Under the pieces are notes generated by a model. It made no database searches. It saw nothing but the letters and a program-made list of their open reading frames with translations, and was not told where the DNA came from. A stretch of DNA of 64,000 nucleotides, taken from positions 1-64,000 of the forward strand of contig BMVA01000017.1 in assembly GCA_014650475.1 (NCBI GenBank), in the 5' to 3' direction. Shown here in pieces: positions 56,779-64,000 of this stretch. Numbering within the stretch: the first letter of the stretch is position 1; each line of letters starts with the position of its first letter. Made by a program: the position numbers and the translations under genes. The stretch is from Streptomyces albogriseolus (GTDB lineage Bacteria > Actinomycetota > Actinomycetes > Streptomycetales > Streptomycetaceae).

Positions 56779-57839
56779 TTCTTGTACACCCCCTGCTCGC
56801 CCATGAGGTGGGCCACCTTGTTGGCGGTGAGGACCAGGCCGAGGCCCACCACGCCCTTGATCAGTCCGGCCGCGGCGGCGTAGCTGAAGTCCTGGTTGCG
56901 GATGCCGTTCCACCACACGTAGGTGTCGAGGACCTCGGAGGCGTCGACGCCCACCGCCTGTCTCTGCAGCAGCAGTTGCTCGAAGCCGACGGTGAGGGCG
57001 TCGCCGACGCGCAGCACCAGCAGCAGGGCGATCACCGGGCGCAGCGCGGGCAGGGTGACGTGCCACATGCGGCGCCAGCGGCCAGCGCCGTCCATGGCGG
57101 CGGCCTCGTACAGGTCGTTGGAGACGGAGGAGAGGGCGGCGAGGAAGACGATGATGCCCCAGCCGGCGTCCTTCCAGACGGTCTCGGCGGTCACCAGGTA
57201 CTTGAAGATCTCCGGGTTCGTCATCAGGTCGAAGCCCTCGTAGCCGTGGCGGCGGAGGGTCTGCGCGATGATGCCGGCGCCACCGAAGATCTGCATGAAG
57301 ACGGTGACGACGAGCACCCAGGAGAAGAAGTGCGGCAGGTACATGATCGCCTGGGCGACCGCCCGCACCCGGGGCCGCACCACGCTGTTGATGAGCAGCG
57401 CGAGCAGGATCGGAATGGGGAAGTAGAGCACCAGCTGGAGGAAGAACAGCACGAACGTGTTCCGCACCGCGTGCCAGAAGGCCGAGTCGGCGAAGATCCG
57501 CTCGAACTGCTCGAACCCGATCCAGGGGCTCTCGAAGACGGCGACGAAGCCGTTCTCGCTGAGATACGGGTCGTAGTCCTGGAAGGCGACCACGTTGCCG
57601 AGGATCGGCACGTAGTTGAAGACCAGCACCAGCAGCAGGGCGGGCACGGTCATCAGGATCAGCGTGCGGTCCCGCCGCCACCTGATCCGGAACGCGAGCC
57701 GTCCTGCCTTCTTCGCGCGGGGTCCTCGCCCGCGCTTCCCGGACGGGGCCGGGCCCTCGGGGGTCCCGGTCGTCCCGTCGTCGTCCTGCGGGGGTGTCTG
57801 CGCCTCGGTCGTCCCCCGGGGCACCGTGCTGTGCGACAC
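56775..57839 (-). CDS. Sugar ABC transporter permease (LplB/MalF type)
   Basis: 354 residues. A Pro/Gly/Lys-rich cytoplasmic N-terminus of about 55 residues precedes six membrane segments; the FAFQDYDP-like NVVAFQDYDPYLSENGFV stretch and the EAA loop LYEAAAMDGAGRWRRMWHV are typical of LplB proteins. Pairs with the LplC-like permease. The GTG start at 57839 lies 25 bases after the stop of the binding-protein gene; the stop overlaps the next gene (ATGA). Confidence 0.9.
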   Translation of the reverse strand: MSHSTVPRGTTEAQTPPQDDDGTTGTPEGPAPSGKRGRGPRAKKAGRLAFRIRWRRDRTLILMTVPALLLVLVFNYVPILGNVVAFQDYDPYLSENGFVAVFESPWIGFEQFERIFADSAFWHAVRNTFVLFFLQLVLYFPIPILLALLINSVVRPRVRAVAQAIMYLPHFFSWVLVVTVFMQIFGGAGIIAQTLRRHGYEGFDLMTNPEIFKYLVTAETVWKDAGWGIIVFLAALSSVSNDLYEAAAMDGAGRWRRMWHVTLPALRPVIALLLVLRVGDALTVGFEQLLLQRQAVGVDASEVLDTYVWWNGIRNQDFSYAAAAGLIKGVVGLGLVLTANKVAHLMGEQGVYKK

Positions 57840-57864
57840 GGCCGTCTCCTCGCCTCGCTCCGGG

Positions 57865-59553
57865 TCAGTCGGCCGAGCCGTTGTCGTCGAGCAGCTTGCG
57901 GTACCAGTCGCGCAGTCCGTCGCCGCCCCTGCTCCTCCAGTCGGACACCGCCTGCTGCACGTCGCTGATCTTCTTGCGGCCGCGCACCACGTCGTCCTCG
58001 AGCTGCTCGAAGTCGTCGGCGAGGTTGGACCAGCGGGCGGGCTCGGTGACGGTGAGCCCGAAGAACGACGACTTCTTGGTGAAGGCGCCCATGCGCTGCT
58101 GCCACTCGACCATCCCCTTGGTGACCTCGGGCAGGTCGGGGTAGGCGATGTACGGGGCCGGGTTGCCGGTGTAGTCGTAGGCGCCGTTGACCTCGTTGAC
58201 GCCCTGCTGGGTCTTGACCGGCAGGCCCTTCTCGAAGGTGTAGTCGGTGCCTTCGACGCCGTAGGCGGTGAGCATGAACTCCTTGGTGCCGTAGGGCGCG
58301 GCGCAGAAGTTGCAGAGCGCGAGGAAGTCCTTGATCTGCTGCTCGGAGGCCTTCTTCGAGACGAAGGTGAAGATGTTGGCCGGCTGGACCGCCCACAGGG
58401 TGGGGTCGCCGCCGTCGGGGCCGAAGTAGTCGAACGCCTCCATCTCGAAGTCGGCGTTCTGGGTGCGCTGTTCGGCGGTCTTGCCCCACCAGTCGGAGAT
58501 GTTCTGGTTGTAGACCAGCACCTCGCCGGCGGTGAACCGGTTGCCCGCGTCGCCGCCGGCCTTGCCCTGCACCGCGTCGGGGTGGACCACTCCGGCGGCG
58601 TACAGCTTGCGGGTCCACTCCAGCGCCTCGAGGAACTGCTCGGTCTCGATGCGGTTGACCAGCTTGCCGCCCTCCAGGTTCCACCAGAGCGCCTTGTCGC
58701 CGCCGGAGAGGACGCCGAAGATGTTGAACGCCGTCCACTTCATGTCGTCGCAGGCCCACAGCTTGGACTTGGCGTCGGTGGCCTCCTTCGCCCAGGCCAG
58801 GAACTCGTCGGGGCTGCCCGGGACGGTGTAGCCCTTCTTCGCGAACAGGTCCTTGCGGTACAGCGGCGCGATGTCGGTGACGTACGGGGCGGGCATGGGG
58901 ATGCCGCGCAGCTGGCCGCCGAAGATGCCGCGCTGCCACGCCTCGGTGGGGACGGCGGCGAGGTTCGGGTAGTCCTTCACCTTGTCGCCGGAGAGGTAGG
59001 GGCCGAGGTCGGCGAACTTGGCGTTGATCGCGCTGGGGATGCGGCCCATCAGGTTCCAGCCGGGGACGACCACCACGTCCGGGACCTCGCTGGAGGCCAG
59101 CACCGCGCCGAGCTTCTGGTCGTAGGTGACGCCGTCCTGGTTCTGCCAGGTGACGTCGACGCCGACGGCCTTGTTCATCGCCGTGTAGTAGGGGTTGTCG
59201 CCCTTCGGCGGTGTGCCCCAGAACGGGGACATGACGGTCAGCTTCCCGCCGCTGCCCAGCGTCTTCGGCACGGAGGTCTTCAGCTCGGCCGTCGGTATCG
59301 CCCGGGTGAAGCCGGCCGCCGATCCGTTCTTCGCCGGGATGTCGGGTGTGACGACGCTCGACGCCACGTACGCCGGGAGGATCTTCGCGGCCTCCTTGCC
59401 CGAGGTGGTGCCTTCCTTGCGGCCCTCCTGGCCCCCGCCGCCGCAGGCGGCCAGCAGCGGCGTCCCCACGGCGACCGCCGCGGTGGCGACCGCCGTGGAG
59501 GTGAGGAAGCTTCTCCGGCTCGGCCCGGAGGAGGAAGCGGCGTTCGGCGTCAT
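57865..59553 (-). CDS. LplA-type sugar-binding lipoprotein
   Basis: 562 residues, the large size typical of family 1 binding proteins for complex oligosaccharides. The signal has a twin-arginine pattern SRRSFLTS followed by lipobox LAAC (C37), so it is probably exported folded by Tat and lipid-anchored. Mature part: LTVMSPFWG, the DVTWQNQDGVTYDQKLGAV stretch and a long C-terminal lobe. First gene of the importer unit; ATG 59553 with AAGGG 10 bases upstream. A LacI-type operator (59681) lies over its probable start of transcription. The cargo is likely a xyloglucan or other galactoside oligosaccharide, by context. Confidence 0.9.
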   Translation of the reverse strand: MTPNAASSSGPSRRSFLTSTAVATAAVAVGTPLLAACGGGGQEGRKEGTTSGKEAAKILPAYVASSVVTPDIPAKNGSAAGFTRAIPTAELKTSVPKTLGSGGKLTVMSPFWGTPPKGDNPYYTAMNKAVGVDVTWQNQDGVTYDQKLGAVLASSEVPDVVVVPGWNLMGRIPSAINAKFADLGPYLSGDKVKDYPNLAAVPTEAWQRGIFGGQLRGIPMPAPYVTDIAPLYRKDLFAKKGYTVPGSPDEFLAWAKEATDAKSKLWACDDMKWTAFNIFGVLSGGDKALWWNLEGGKLVNRIETEQFLEALEWTRKLYAAGVVHPDAVQGKAGGDAGNRFTAGEVLVYNQNISDWWGKTAEQRTQNADFEMEAFDYFGPDGGDPTLWAVQPANIFTFVSKKASEQQIKDFLALCNFCAAPYGTKEFMLTAYGVEGTDYTFEKGLPVKTQQGVNEVNGAYDYTGNPAPYIAYPDLPEVTKGMVEWQQRMGAFTKKSSFFGLTVTEPARWSNLADDFEQLEDDVVRGRKKISDVQQAVSDWRSRGGDGLRDWYRKLLDDNGSAD

Positions 59554-59680
59554 TGCGTCAACCCTTCATGGCGCACCAGGACACCCGGCAGGTGGCCGTC
59601 GGCTGTGGTGTCTTCGGTGGAACTGGCCGATGGGAAGCGGTCGTCCGGCGGAAGGTGCACGCCATCACGGCGGCCTCGCT

Positions 59681-59696
59681 GTCGAAGCGCTTCGAT
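59681..59696. promoter_or_regulatory. LacI-family operator 3
   Basis: GTCGAAGCGCTTCGAT, palindromic except at one end position. It lies just downstream of the candidate importer promoter (59707-59734) and so would block initiation of the importer genes. Confidence 0.75.
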
Positions 59697-59706
59697 GTTG
59701 CTGCGA

Positions 59707-59734
59707 GGTTAAGTGAACACCCAGAGGCACACAA
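59707..59734 (-). promoter_or_regulatory. Candidate importer promoter
   Basis: On the minus strand TTGTGT and TTAACC are separated by 16 bases, with the operator about 10 bases downstream. The match to consensus is modest. Confidence 0.3.
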
Positions 59735-59843
59735 GGCCCGATTCGATAATTCCTGAGACGGATGCGCGATCACGAGGGAGGAGAGTCAGGGGAGTCGTGT
59801 CGGCGGGTGGCATGCGGGCGCAGTGGTCCAGGCGCACGGACGC

Positions 59844-59873
59844 TTGACACCCACCCTGGCGCGCAGTGAGCAT
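59844..59873 (+). promoter_or_regulatory. Candidate GH3 gene promoter
   Basis: A perfect TTGACA -35 with a GAGCAT -10-like hexamer 18 bases on, and operator 4 overlapping its end. The -10 is poor, the -35 excellent. Confidence 0.4.
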
Positions 59874-59887
59874 CGAAGCGCTTCGAA
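59872..59887. promoter_or_regulatory. LacI-family operator 4
   Basis: ATCGAAGCGCTTCGAA, a palindrome sharing the 12-base core TCGAAGCGCTTCGA with operators 1 and 3. It directly follows the TTGACA promoter element of the GH3 gene, 33 bases before the start codon. Confidence 0.75.
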
Positions 59888-59920
59888 AGCGCCTTGGCGC
59901 TCCATCCCGAGGGGACCCAC

Positions 59921-62764
59921 GTGACCGCACCCACCCCGCCCACGCCGCCGTTCCGCGACCCGGACCTGCCGTTCGCCGAGCGCATCGACGACCTGCTGTC
60001 GCGGCTCACCCTGGACGAGAGGATCGGCTTCCTGCACCAGTTCGGTCCCGCCGTCGAGCGGCTGGGCGTCGCCGCGTTCCGCACCGGCCAGGAGGCCCTG
60101 CACGGGGTCGCCTGGATGGGCCCGGCGACCGTCTTCCCGCAAGCCGTCGGGCTGGGCGCGACCTGGAACGAGGACCTGGTGCGCCGGGTGGGCGAGGCGG
60201 TCTCCCGGGAGGCCCGCGCGATGCGCGCCCGCGACGAGCGGGTCGGCCTCAACGTCTGGTCGCCCACCGTCAACCTGCTGCGCCACCCGCTGTGGGGCCG
60301 CAACGAGGAGGGCTACTCCGAGGATCCGCGCCTCACCTCGGCGATCGCCACGGCCTACACCCGCGGACTTCGCGGCGACCACCCGGTGTACTGGCGCACC
60401 GCGCCCGTCCTCAAGCACTGGCTGGCGCACAACAACGAGACGCGCCGGGACACCACGTCCAGCTCGGTACGGCCGCGCGTGCTGCACGAGTACGACCTGC
60501 GGGCCTTCCGCGACACCGTGGAGGCGGGCGCGGTGGCCGGGGTGATGCCGGCGTACAACCTGGTCAACGGCCGCCCCAACCATGTGTCGCCGTACCTGCG
60601 CGAGCAGCTGCGCACCTGGACCGGGGAGGAGCTGCTGGTCTGCTCCGACGCGGGCGCCCCGTCCAACCTGGTCGACTCCGAGCACTACTTCGCCACCCAC
60701 GAGGAGGCCACGGCGGCGGCGCTGCGCGCGGGCGTCGACAGCTTCACCGACCACGGCACCGACAGCTCGGTCATCGTCGCCCGGATCAAGGGGGCGCTGG
60801 AACAAGGCCTGTTGACCGAGGAGGACGTCGACACGGCGGTCCGGCGGCAGCTCTCCGTGCGGTTCCGGCTCGGCGAGTTCGACCCCGACCGGGACCCGTA
60901 CGCCGGTGAGCGGGCCTTCGACACCCCCGAGCACCGTGCGCTCGCCCAGGAGACCGCCGAGCAGGCGGTGGTGCTGCTGAAGAACGACGGCCTGCTGCCG
61001 CTCGCCCCGGGCGGCCGGGTCGCCGTGGTCGGGCTGCTCGCCGGCGAGTGCAAGCTCGACTGGTACAGCGGCAGCCTGATCCACCGCTCCACCCCGCTGG
61101 AGGGCCTGTACGAGCGGTTCGGCGCCGACCGCGTGGAGTTCGCCGAGGGGGTGGACCGCGTCCTGCTGCGCACCTCCGCCGACGCCTTCCTGCACGTGCC
61201 GCCCGCGCCCGGCGCCCCGGAGACGGCGCGCGGTGCGGAAGGCGCCCTCGACCCGGCGCTGCTCGCCGGCCGCACCGACCTGCCGCCGCTCACCGCAGGA
61301 CCGGAGGGCACCGAACTCGCCCTCGTCGACTGGGGCGACGGCGTGCTCACCCTGCGCGCCCCGGACGGCCGGTACCTCTCGGTCGCCGACGACGGGTACC
61401 TGCGCGCCTCCGCCGACCAGCCGGGCGGCTGGATCGTGCAGGAGACGTTCCGGCTGGAGCCGCACGGCGACGGCCAACTGCTGCGCCACCTGGGCACCGG
61501 GCACCCCGTGCGGGTCACTCCGGACGGGGTGCGGGCCGACGGGGGCGGCCAGGAGGTGTTCGAGCTGGTCGTCACCGAGCGCGGGGAGGACGCCGTGGCC
61601 CGCGCCGCCGCCGCGGCCGACGTGGTCGTGGTGGTCGCGGGCAACGACCCGCACATCAACGGGCGGGAGACCGAGGACCGCACCACCCTGCGCCTGCCCG
61701 CCCAGCAGGAGCGGCTGCTGCGCGCCGCCCGGACCGCCAACCCGCGCACGGTGCTGACCCTGGTGTCCGCCTACCCGTACGCGGTGGACCCGGCGGACCT
61801 CCCTGCGGTGCTGTGGACCGCGCACGGCGGCCAGGCGGCCGGCACCGCCCTGGCGCGGGTGCTCGCCGGGGACGTCCCCCCCGCCGGCCGGCTGCCGCAG
61901 ACCTGGTACGCCGACGACGCCGACCTGCCGGAACTCCTCGACTACGACGTGATCGGCGGACGCCAGACCTACCTCTGGTTCGAGGGCGCCCCGCTGTTCC
62001 CCTTCGGGCACGGCCTGTCCTACGCGGCCTTCTCCTACGGGGAGCTGACGGCGGAGGTGACGGCGTCCGGGGTGCGGGTCGCGTTCGAGGTGACCAACAC
62101 CGGCGAGGTCACGGCCGACGAGGTGGCCCAGCTGTACGGCCGGGCCGTGGACCCGTCCGTGCCGCGCCCGCGCCGCGAACTGCTCGGCCACCGCCGGGTG
62201 ACGCTCGCGCCCGGCGAGAGCACCCGCCTCTTCTTCGCCCTGCCGCTGTCCGCGTTCGCCTTCTGGGACGTGGCGGCCGGCCGGTGGCGTGTGGAGCCGG
62301 GGGCGTACGAGCTGCTGGCCGGGGCGTCCAGCGAGGACGTGCGGCTGAGCACCACGGTCACCCTGGAGGGCGAGCCTGGCGCTCCGCGGCCGGTCGTCGA
62401 ACACGGCCTGGACGCGGCGGACTTCGACGAGCAGAGCGGCATGGAGATCGTCGACCGGACCAAGGAGGCGGGCGACGCCGTGACCCCGCTCGGCGGCAAG
62501 GACGGCGAACTGCTGTACCGCCGCTGCGACATGGGCGCCGGGGTGCGGGAGGTGTCGGTGGAGGTGTCCGGCGCGGGCACGGTGGAGATCGCCGTCGACG
62601 GCGGTCCGCCACTGGCCTCGCTGTCGCCGAAGACGCCCACGGCCGGTCCGTACGCGTACGTCACGCTGACCGCGCCCGTCGCCGGGGCGCCCGGCGGGGT
62701 GCGGGACCTGCGGCTGCGGGTGCGGGGGGCGCTGCGGGTGGCGCGGGTCGGCTTCTCGGGCTGA
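59921..62764 (+). CDS. GH3 beta-glucosidase/xylosidase with inserted beta-trefoil-like and C-terminal CBM6-like domains
   Basis: 947 residues, no signal peptide. GH3 N-domain: QEALHGVAW, NVWSPTVNLLRHPLWGRNEEGYSEDP (partly shown), KHWLAHNNE and the nucleophile region LLVCSDAG. The second GH3 domain (ETAEQAVVLLKNDGLLPL) is interrupted at about 466-547 by a repetitive stretch (LTLRAPDGRYLSVADDGYLR) like a fascin/ricin-type beta-trefoil, where many GH3 enzymes carry PA14. A fibronectin-III-like domain (FPFGHGLSYAAFSY onward) and a C-terminal CBM6-like domain (about 815-947) follow. The acid/base is probably in NGRETEDRTTLRLP. Releases beta-linked sugars from imported oligomers. GTG 59921 with GAGGGG 7 bases upstream. 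Confidence 0.88.
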   Translation: MTAPTPPTPPFRDPDLPFAERIDDLLSRLTLDERIGFLHQFGPAVERLGVAAFRTGQEALHGVAWMGPATVFPQAVGLGATWNEDLVRRVGEAVSREARAMRARDERVGLNVWSPTVNLLRHPLWGRNEEGYSEDPRLTSAIATAYTRGLRGDHPVYWRTAPVLKHWLAHNNETRRDTTSSSVRPRVLHEYDLRAFRDTVEAGAVAGVMPAYNLVNGRPNHVSPYLREQLRTWTGEELLVCSDAGAPSNLVDSEHYFATHEEATAAALRAGVDSFTDHGTDSSVIVARIKGALEQGLLTEEDVDTAVRRQLSVRFRLGEFDPDRDPYAGERAFDTPEHRALAQETAEQAVVLLKNDGLLPLAPGGRVAVVGLLAGECKLDWYSGSLIHRSTPLEGLYERFGADRVEFAEGVDRVLLRTSADAFLHVPPAPGAPETARGAEGALDPALLAGRTDLPPLTAGPEGTELALVDWGDGVLTLRAPDGRYLSVADDGYLRASADQPGGWIVQETFRLEPHGDGQLLRHLGTGHPVRVTPDGVRADGGGQEVFELVVTERGEDAVARAAAAADVVVVVAGNDPHINGRETEDRTTLRLPAQQERLLRAARTANPRTVLTLVSAYPYAVDPADLPAVLWTAHGGQAAGTALARVLAGDVPPAGRLPQTWYADDADLPELLDYDVIGGRQTYLWFEGAPLFPFGHGLSYAAFSYGELTAEVTASGVRVAFEVTNTGEVTADEVAQLYGRAVDPSVPRPRRELLGHRRVTLAPGESTRLFFALPLSAFAFWDVAAGRWRVEPGAYELLAGASSEDVRLSTTVTLEGEPGAPRPVVEHGLDAADFDEQSGMEIVDRTKEAGDAVTPLGGKDGELLYRRCDMGAGVREVSVEVSGAGTVEIAVDGGPPLASLSPKTPTAGPYAYVTLTAPVAGAPGGVRDLRLRVRGALRVARVGFSG

Positions 62765-62780
62765 GCGCCGGTACGGCGAA

Positions 62781-62813
62781 GGGCCCGGCACCGAACGCGT
62801 CGGTGCCGGGCCC
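62781..62813. terminator. Bidirectional terminator after the GH3 gene
   Basis: Perfect 14-bp arms GGGCCCGGCACCGA / TCGGTGCCGGGCCC with a 5-base loop between the convergent GH3 and aldehyde dehydrogenase genes. Confidence 0.85.
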
Positions 62814-62831
62814 CTGCTGTCGCCCGGGGCG

Positions 62832-64000
62832 TCAGAGGGCGAGGCCGGTGAGGACCATCACCCGCTCGTAGGTGTAGTCCTCCATCGCGAACCGCACGCC
62901 CTCGCGGCCCACGCCGGACTGCTTGGCGCCGCCGTACGGCATCTGGTCGGCGCGGTAGGACGGCACGTCGCCGACGACCACGCCGCCGACCTCCAGCGCG
63001 CGGTGGGCGCGGAAGGCGGTCTGCAGGTCGTGGGTGAACACGCCTGCCTGAAGGCCGTACTTGGAGTCGTTGACGGCGGCGAACGCCTCCTCCTCGCCGT
63101 TCACCTTCTGCACCGTCAGCACCGGTCCGAAGACCTCCTCGCAGGAGATCGTCACGTCGGCGGGCACATCGGTGAGCACGGTCGGCGCGTACGAGGCGCC
63201 GTCGCGCTTGCCTCCGGTGTGGAGCGTGGCGCCGGCCTCGACGGCCTCGTTCACCCAGGACTCGACGCGCTGGGCGGCGTCCTCGCTGACCAGCGGGCCG
63301 ACGTCGGTGGCGTCGTCGGACGGGTCACCGGTGACCTGGGCCTCCACGGCGGCGACGATGCGCGGCAGCAGCCGGTCGTACACCGAGGCGTCCGCGATCA
63401 CGCGCTGCACGGAGATGCAGGACTGGCCGCCCTGGTAGTTGGAGAAGGTGGCGATGCGGTTCGCGGCCCGGTCGAGGTCCTCGTCGCTCGCGAAGTCGGC
63501 GAGGACGACGGCCGCGCCGTTGCCGCCCAGCTCCAGGGTGCAGTGCTTGCGCGGCACCGAGTCCATGATCGCGTAACCGACCTTCTCGGAGCCCGTGAAG
63601 GAGATGACCGGCAGCCGCTCGTCCTGGACCAGGGCGGGCATGCGGTCGTTGGGCACCGGCAGGACGCTCCAGGAGCCGGCGGGCAGCTCGGTCTCCGCCA
63701 GCAGCTCGCCGAGGACCAGCGCGGACAGCGGGGTGGCCGGCGCCGGCTTGAGGACGATGGGCGCGCCGGCCGCGATCGCGGGGGCCACCTTGTGGGCGCA
63801 CAGGTTCAGCGGGAAGTTGAACGGCGCGATGCCGAGGACGACGCCCTTCGGGAAACGGCGCGTGAAGGCGAGCCGGCCCTGGCCGCCCGCGTCGGTGTCG
63901 AGCCGCTGGGCCTCGCCGCCGTTGAAGCGGCGGGCTTCCTCGGAGGCGAAGCGGAACACGGACACGGCCCGGCCGACCTCGCCGCGCGCCCACTTCATCG
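62832..64000 (-). CDS. NAD(P)-dependent aldehyde dehydrogenase (5' end outside window)
   Basis: At least 389 residues of a usual 480 or so; the N-terminus lies beyond the right edge, and the Met at 63998 is probably internal. Cofactor fold: GIAPFNFPLNL, KPAPATPLSALVL and FTGSEKVGYAI; catalytic Glu in LELGGN and catalytic Cys in GGQSCISVQRV; EEVFGPVLTV and the C-terminal YGGAKQSGVGREG are typical. Oxidises an aldehyde to the acid; the substrate is not readable. It is separated from the sugar locus by a terminator and carries no operator in the visible part, so it is probably unrelated. Confidence 0.92.
   Translation of the reverse strand, partial: MKWARGEVGRAVSVFRFASEEARRFNGGEAQRLDTDAGGQGRLAFTRRFPKGVVLGIAPFNFPLNLCAHKVAPAIAAGAPIVLKPAPATPLSALVLGELLAETELPAGSWSVLPVPNDRMPALVQDERLPVISFTGSEKVGYAIMDSVPRKHCTLELGGNGAAVVLADFASDEDLDRAANRIATFSNYQGGQSCISVQRVIADASVYDRLLPRIVAAVEAQVTGDPSDDATDVGPLVSEDAAQRVESWVNEAVEAGATLHTGGKRDGASYAPTVLTDVPADVTISCEEVFGPVLTVQKVNGEEEAFAAVNDSKYGLQAGVFTHDLQTAFRAHRALEVGGVVVGDVPSYRADQMPYGGAKQSGVGREGVRFAMEDYTYERVMVLTGLAL

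Larger units (their letters stand above)
59554..59920. promoter_or_regulatory. Divergent regulatory region, sugar importer / GH3 gene
   Basis: 367 bases without a gene. It contains two operators (59681-59696 and 59872-59887) and candidate promoters in both directions, the nearest operator lying next to each -10. Confidence 0.7.

Overview
The window is very GC-rich, its reading frames are strongly biased towards G/C in the third codon position, and GTG starts and ATGA/GTGA overlaps are common. Together with a BldB homologue, an actinobacterial type VII secretion (ESX) locus and the conserved nusA-infB-rbfA-truB-ribF order, this points to a Streptomyces chromosome. No tRNA, rRNA, CRISPR array or insertion sequence was seen.

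Region 1 (1 to about 19.4 kb) is one flank of an ESX / type VII secretion system. From left to right it holds two accessory proteins of unknown function, a low-GC stretch without convincing genes, and a putative immunity gene. Next come a 1491-residue RHS/YD-repeat polymorphic toxin with a WxG-type secretion domain at one end and a PIN-like nuclease tip at the other, a small WXG-like partner and an SseB-like protein. These are followed by the esxB-esxA pair with its own terminator, bldB (divergent), mycP, eccB, eccE, a conserved locus protein, and an EspI-like Pro-rich MinD/ParA-type ATPase. eccC and eccD are not in the window and may lie to the left.

Region 2 (19.6 to 25.7 kb) is a five-gene, translationally coupled oligopeptide/dipeptide ABC importer.

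Region 3 (25.7 to 37.6 kb, minus strand) is the core translation/RNA cluster: rimP, nusA, ylxR, infB, a DUF503 gene, rbfA, truB, a large protein with a degenerate trypsin fold and a P-loop, then ribF. On the plus strand from 37.8 kb lie a lipoprotein, a DUF4439 ferritin-like protein and a phosphotransferase-fold protein that lacks its catalytic residues.

Region 4 (40 to 49.4 kb, minus strand) holds proS, two GNAT acetyltransferases, the isoprenoid genes ispG and dxr with a site-2 protease between them, and a long acyl-CoA dehydrogenase.

Region 5 (49.5 to 62.8 kb) is a plant-polysaccharide utilisation locus. It has a LacI-type repressor, an LplABC-type sugar importer, and GH42, GH95, GH12 and GH3 enzymes. 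Four near-identical GTCGAAGCGCTTCGAC palindromes lie in front of the repressor, the importer and the GH3 gene and define a local regulon. The enzyme set fits galactosylated and fucosylated xyloglucan. The window ends inside an aldehyde dehydrogenase gene.
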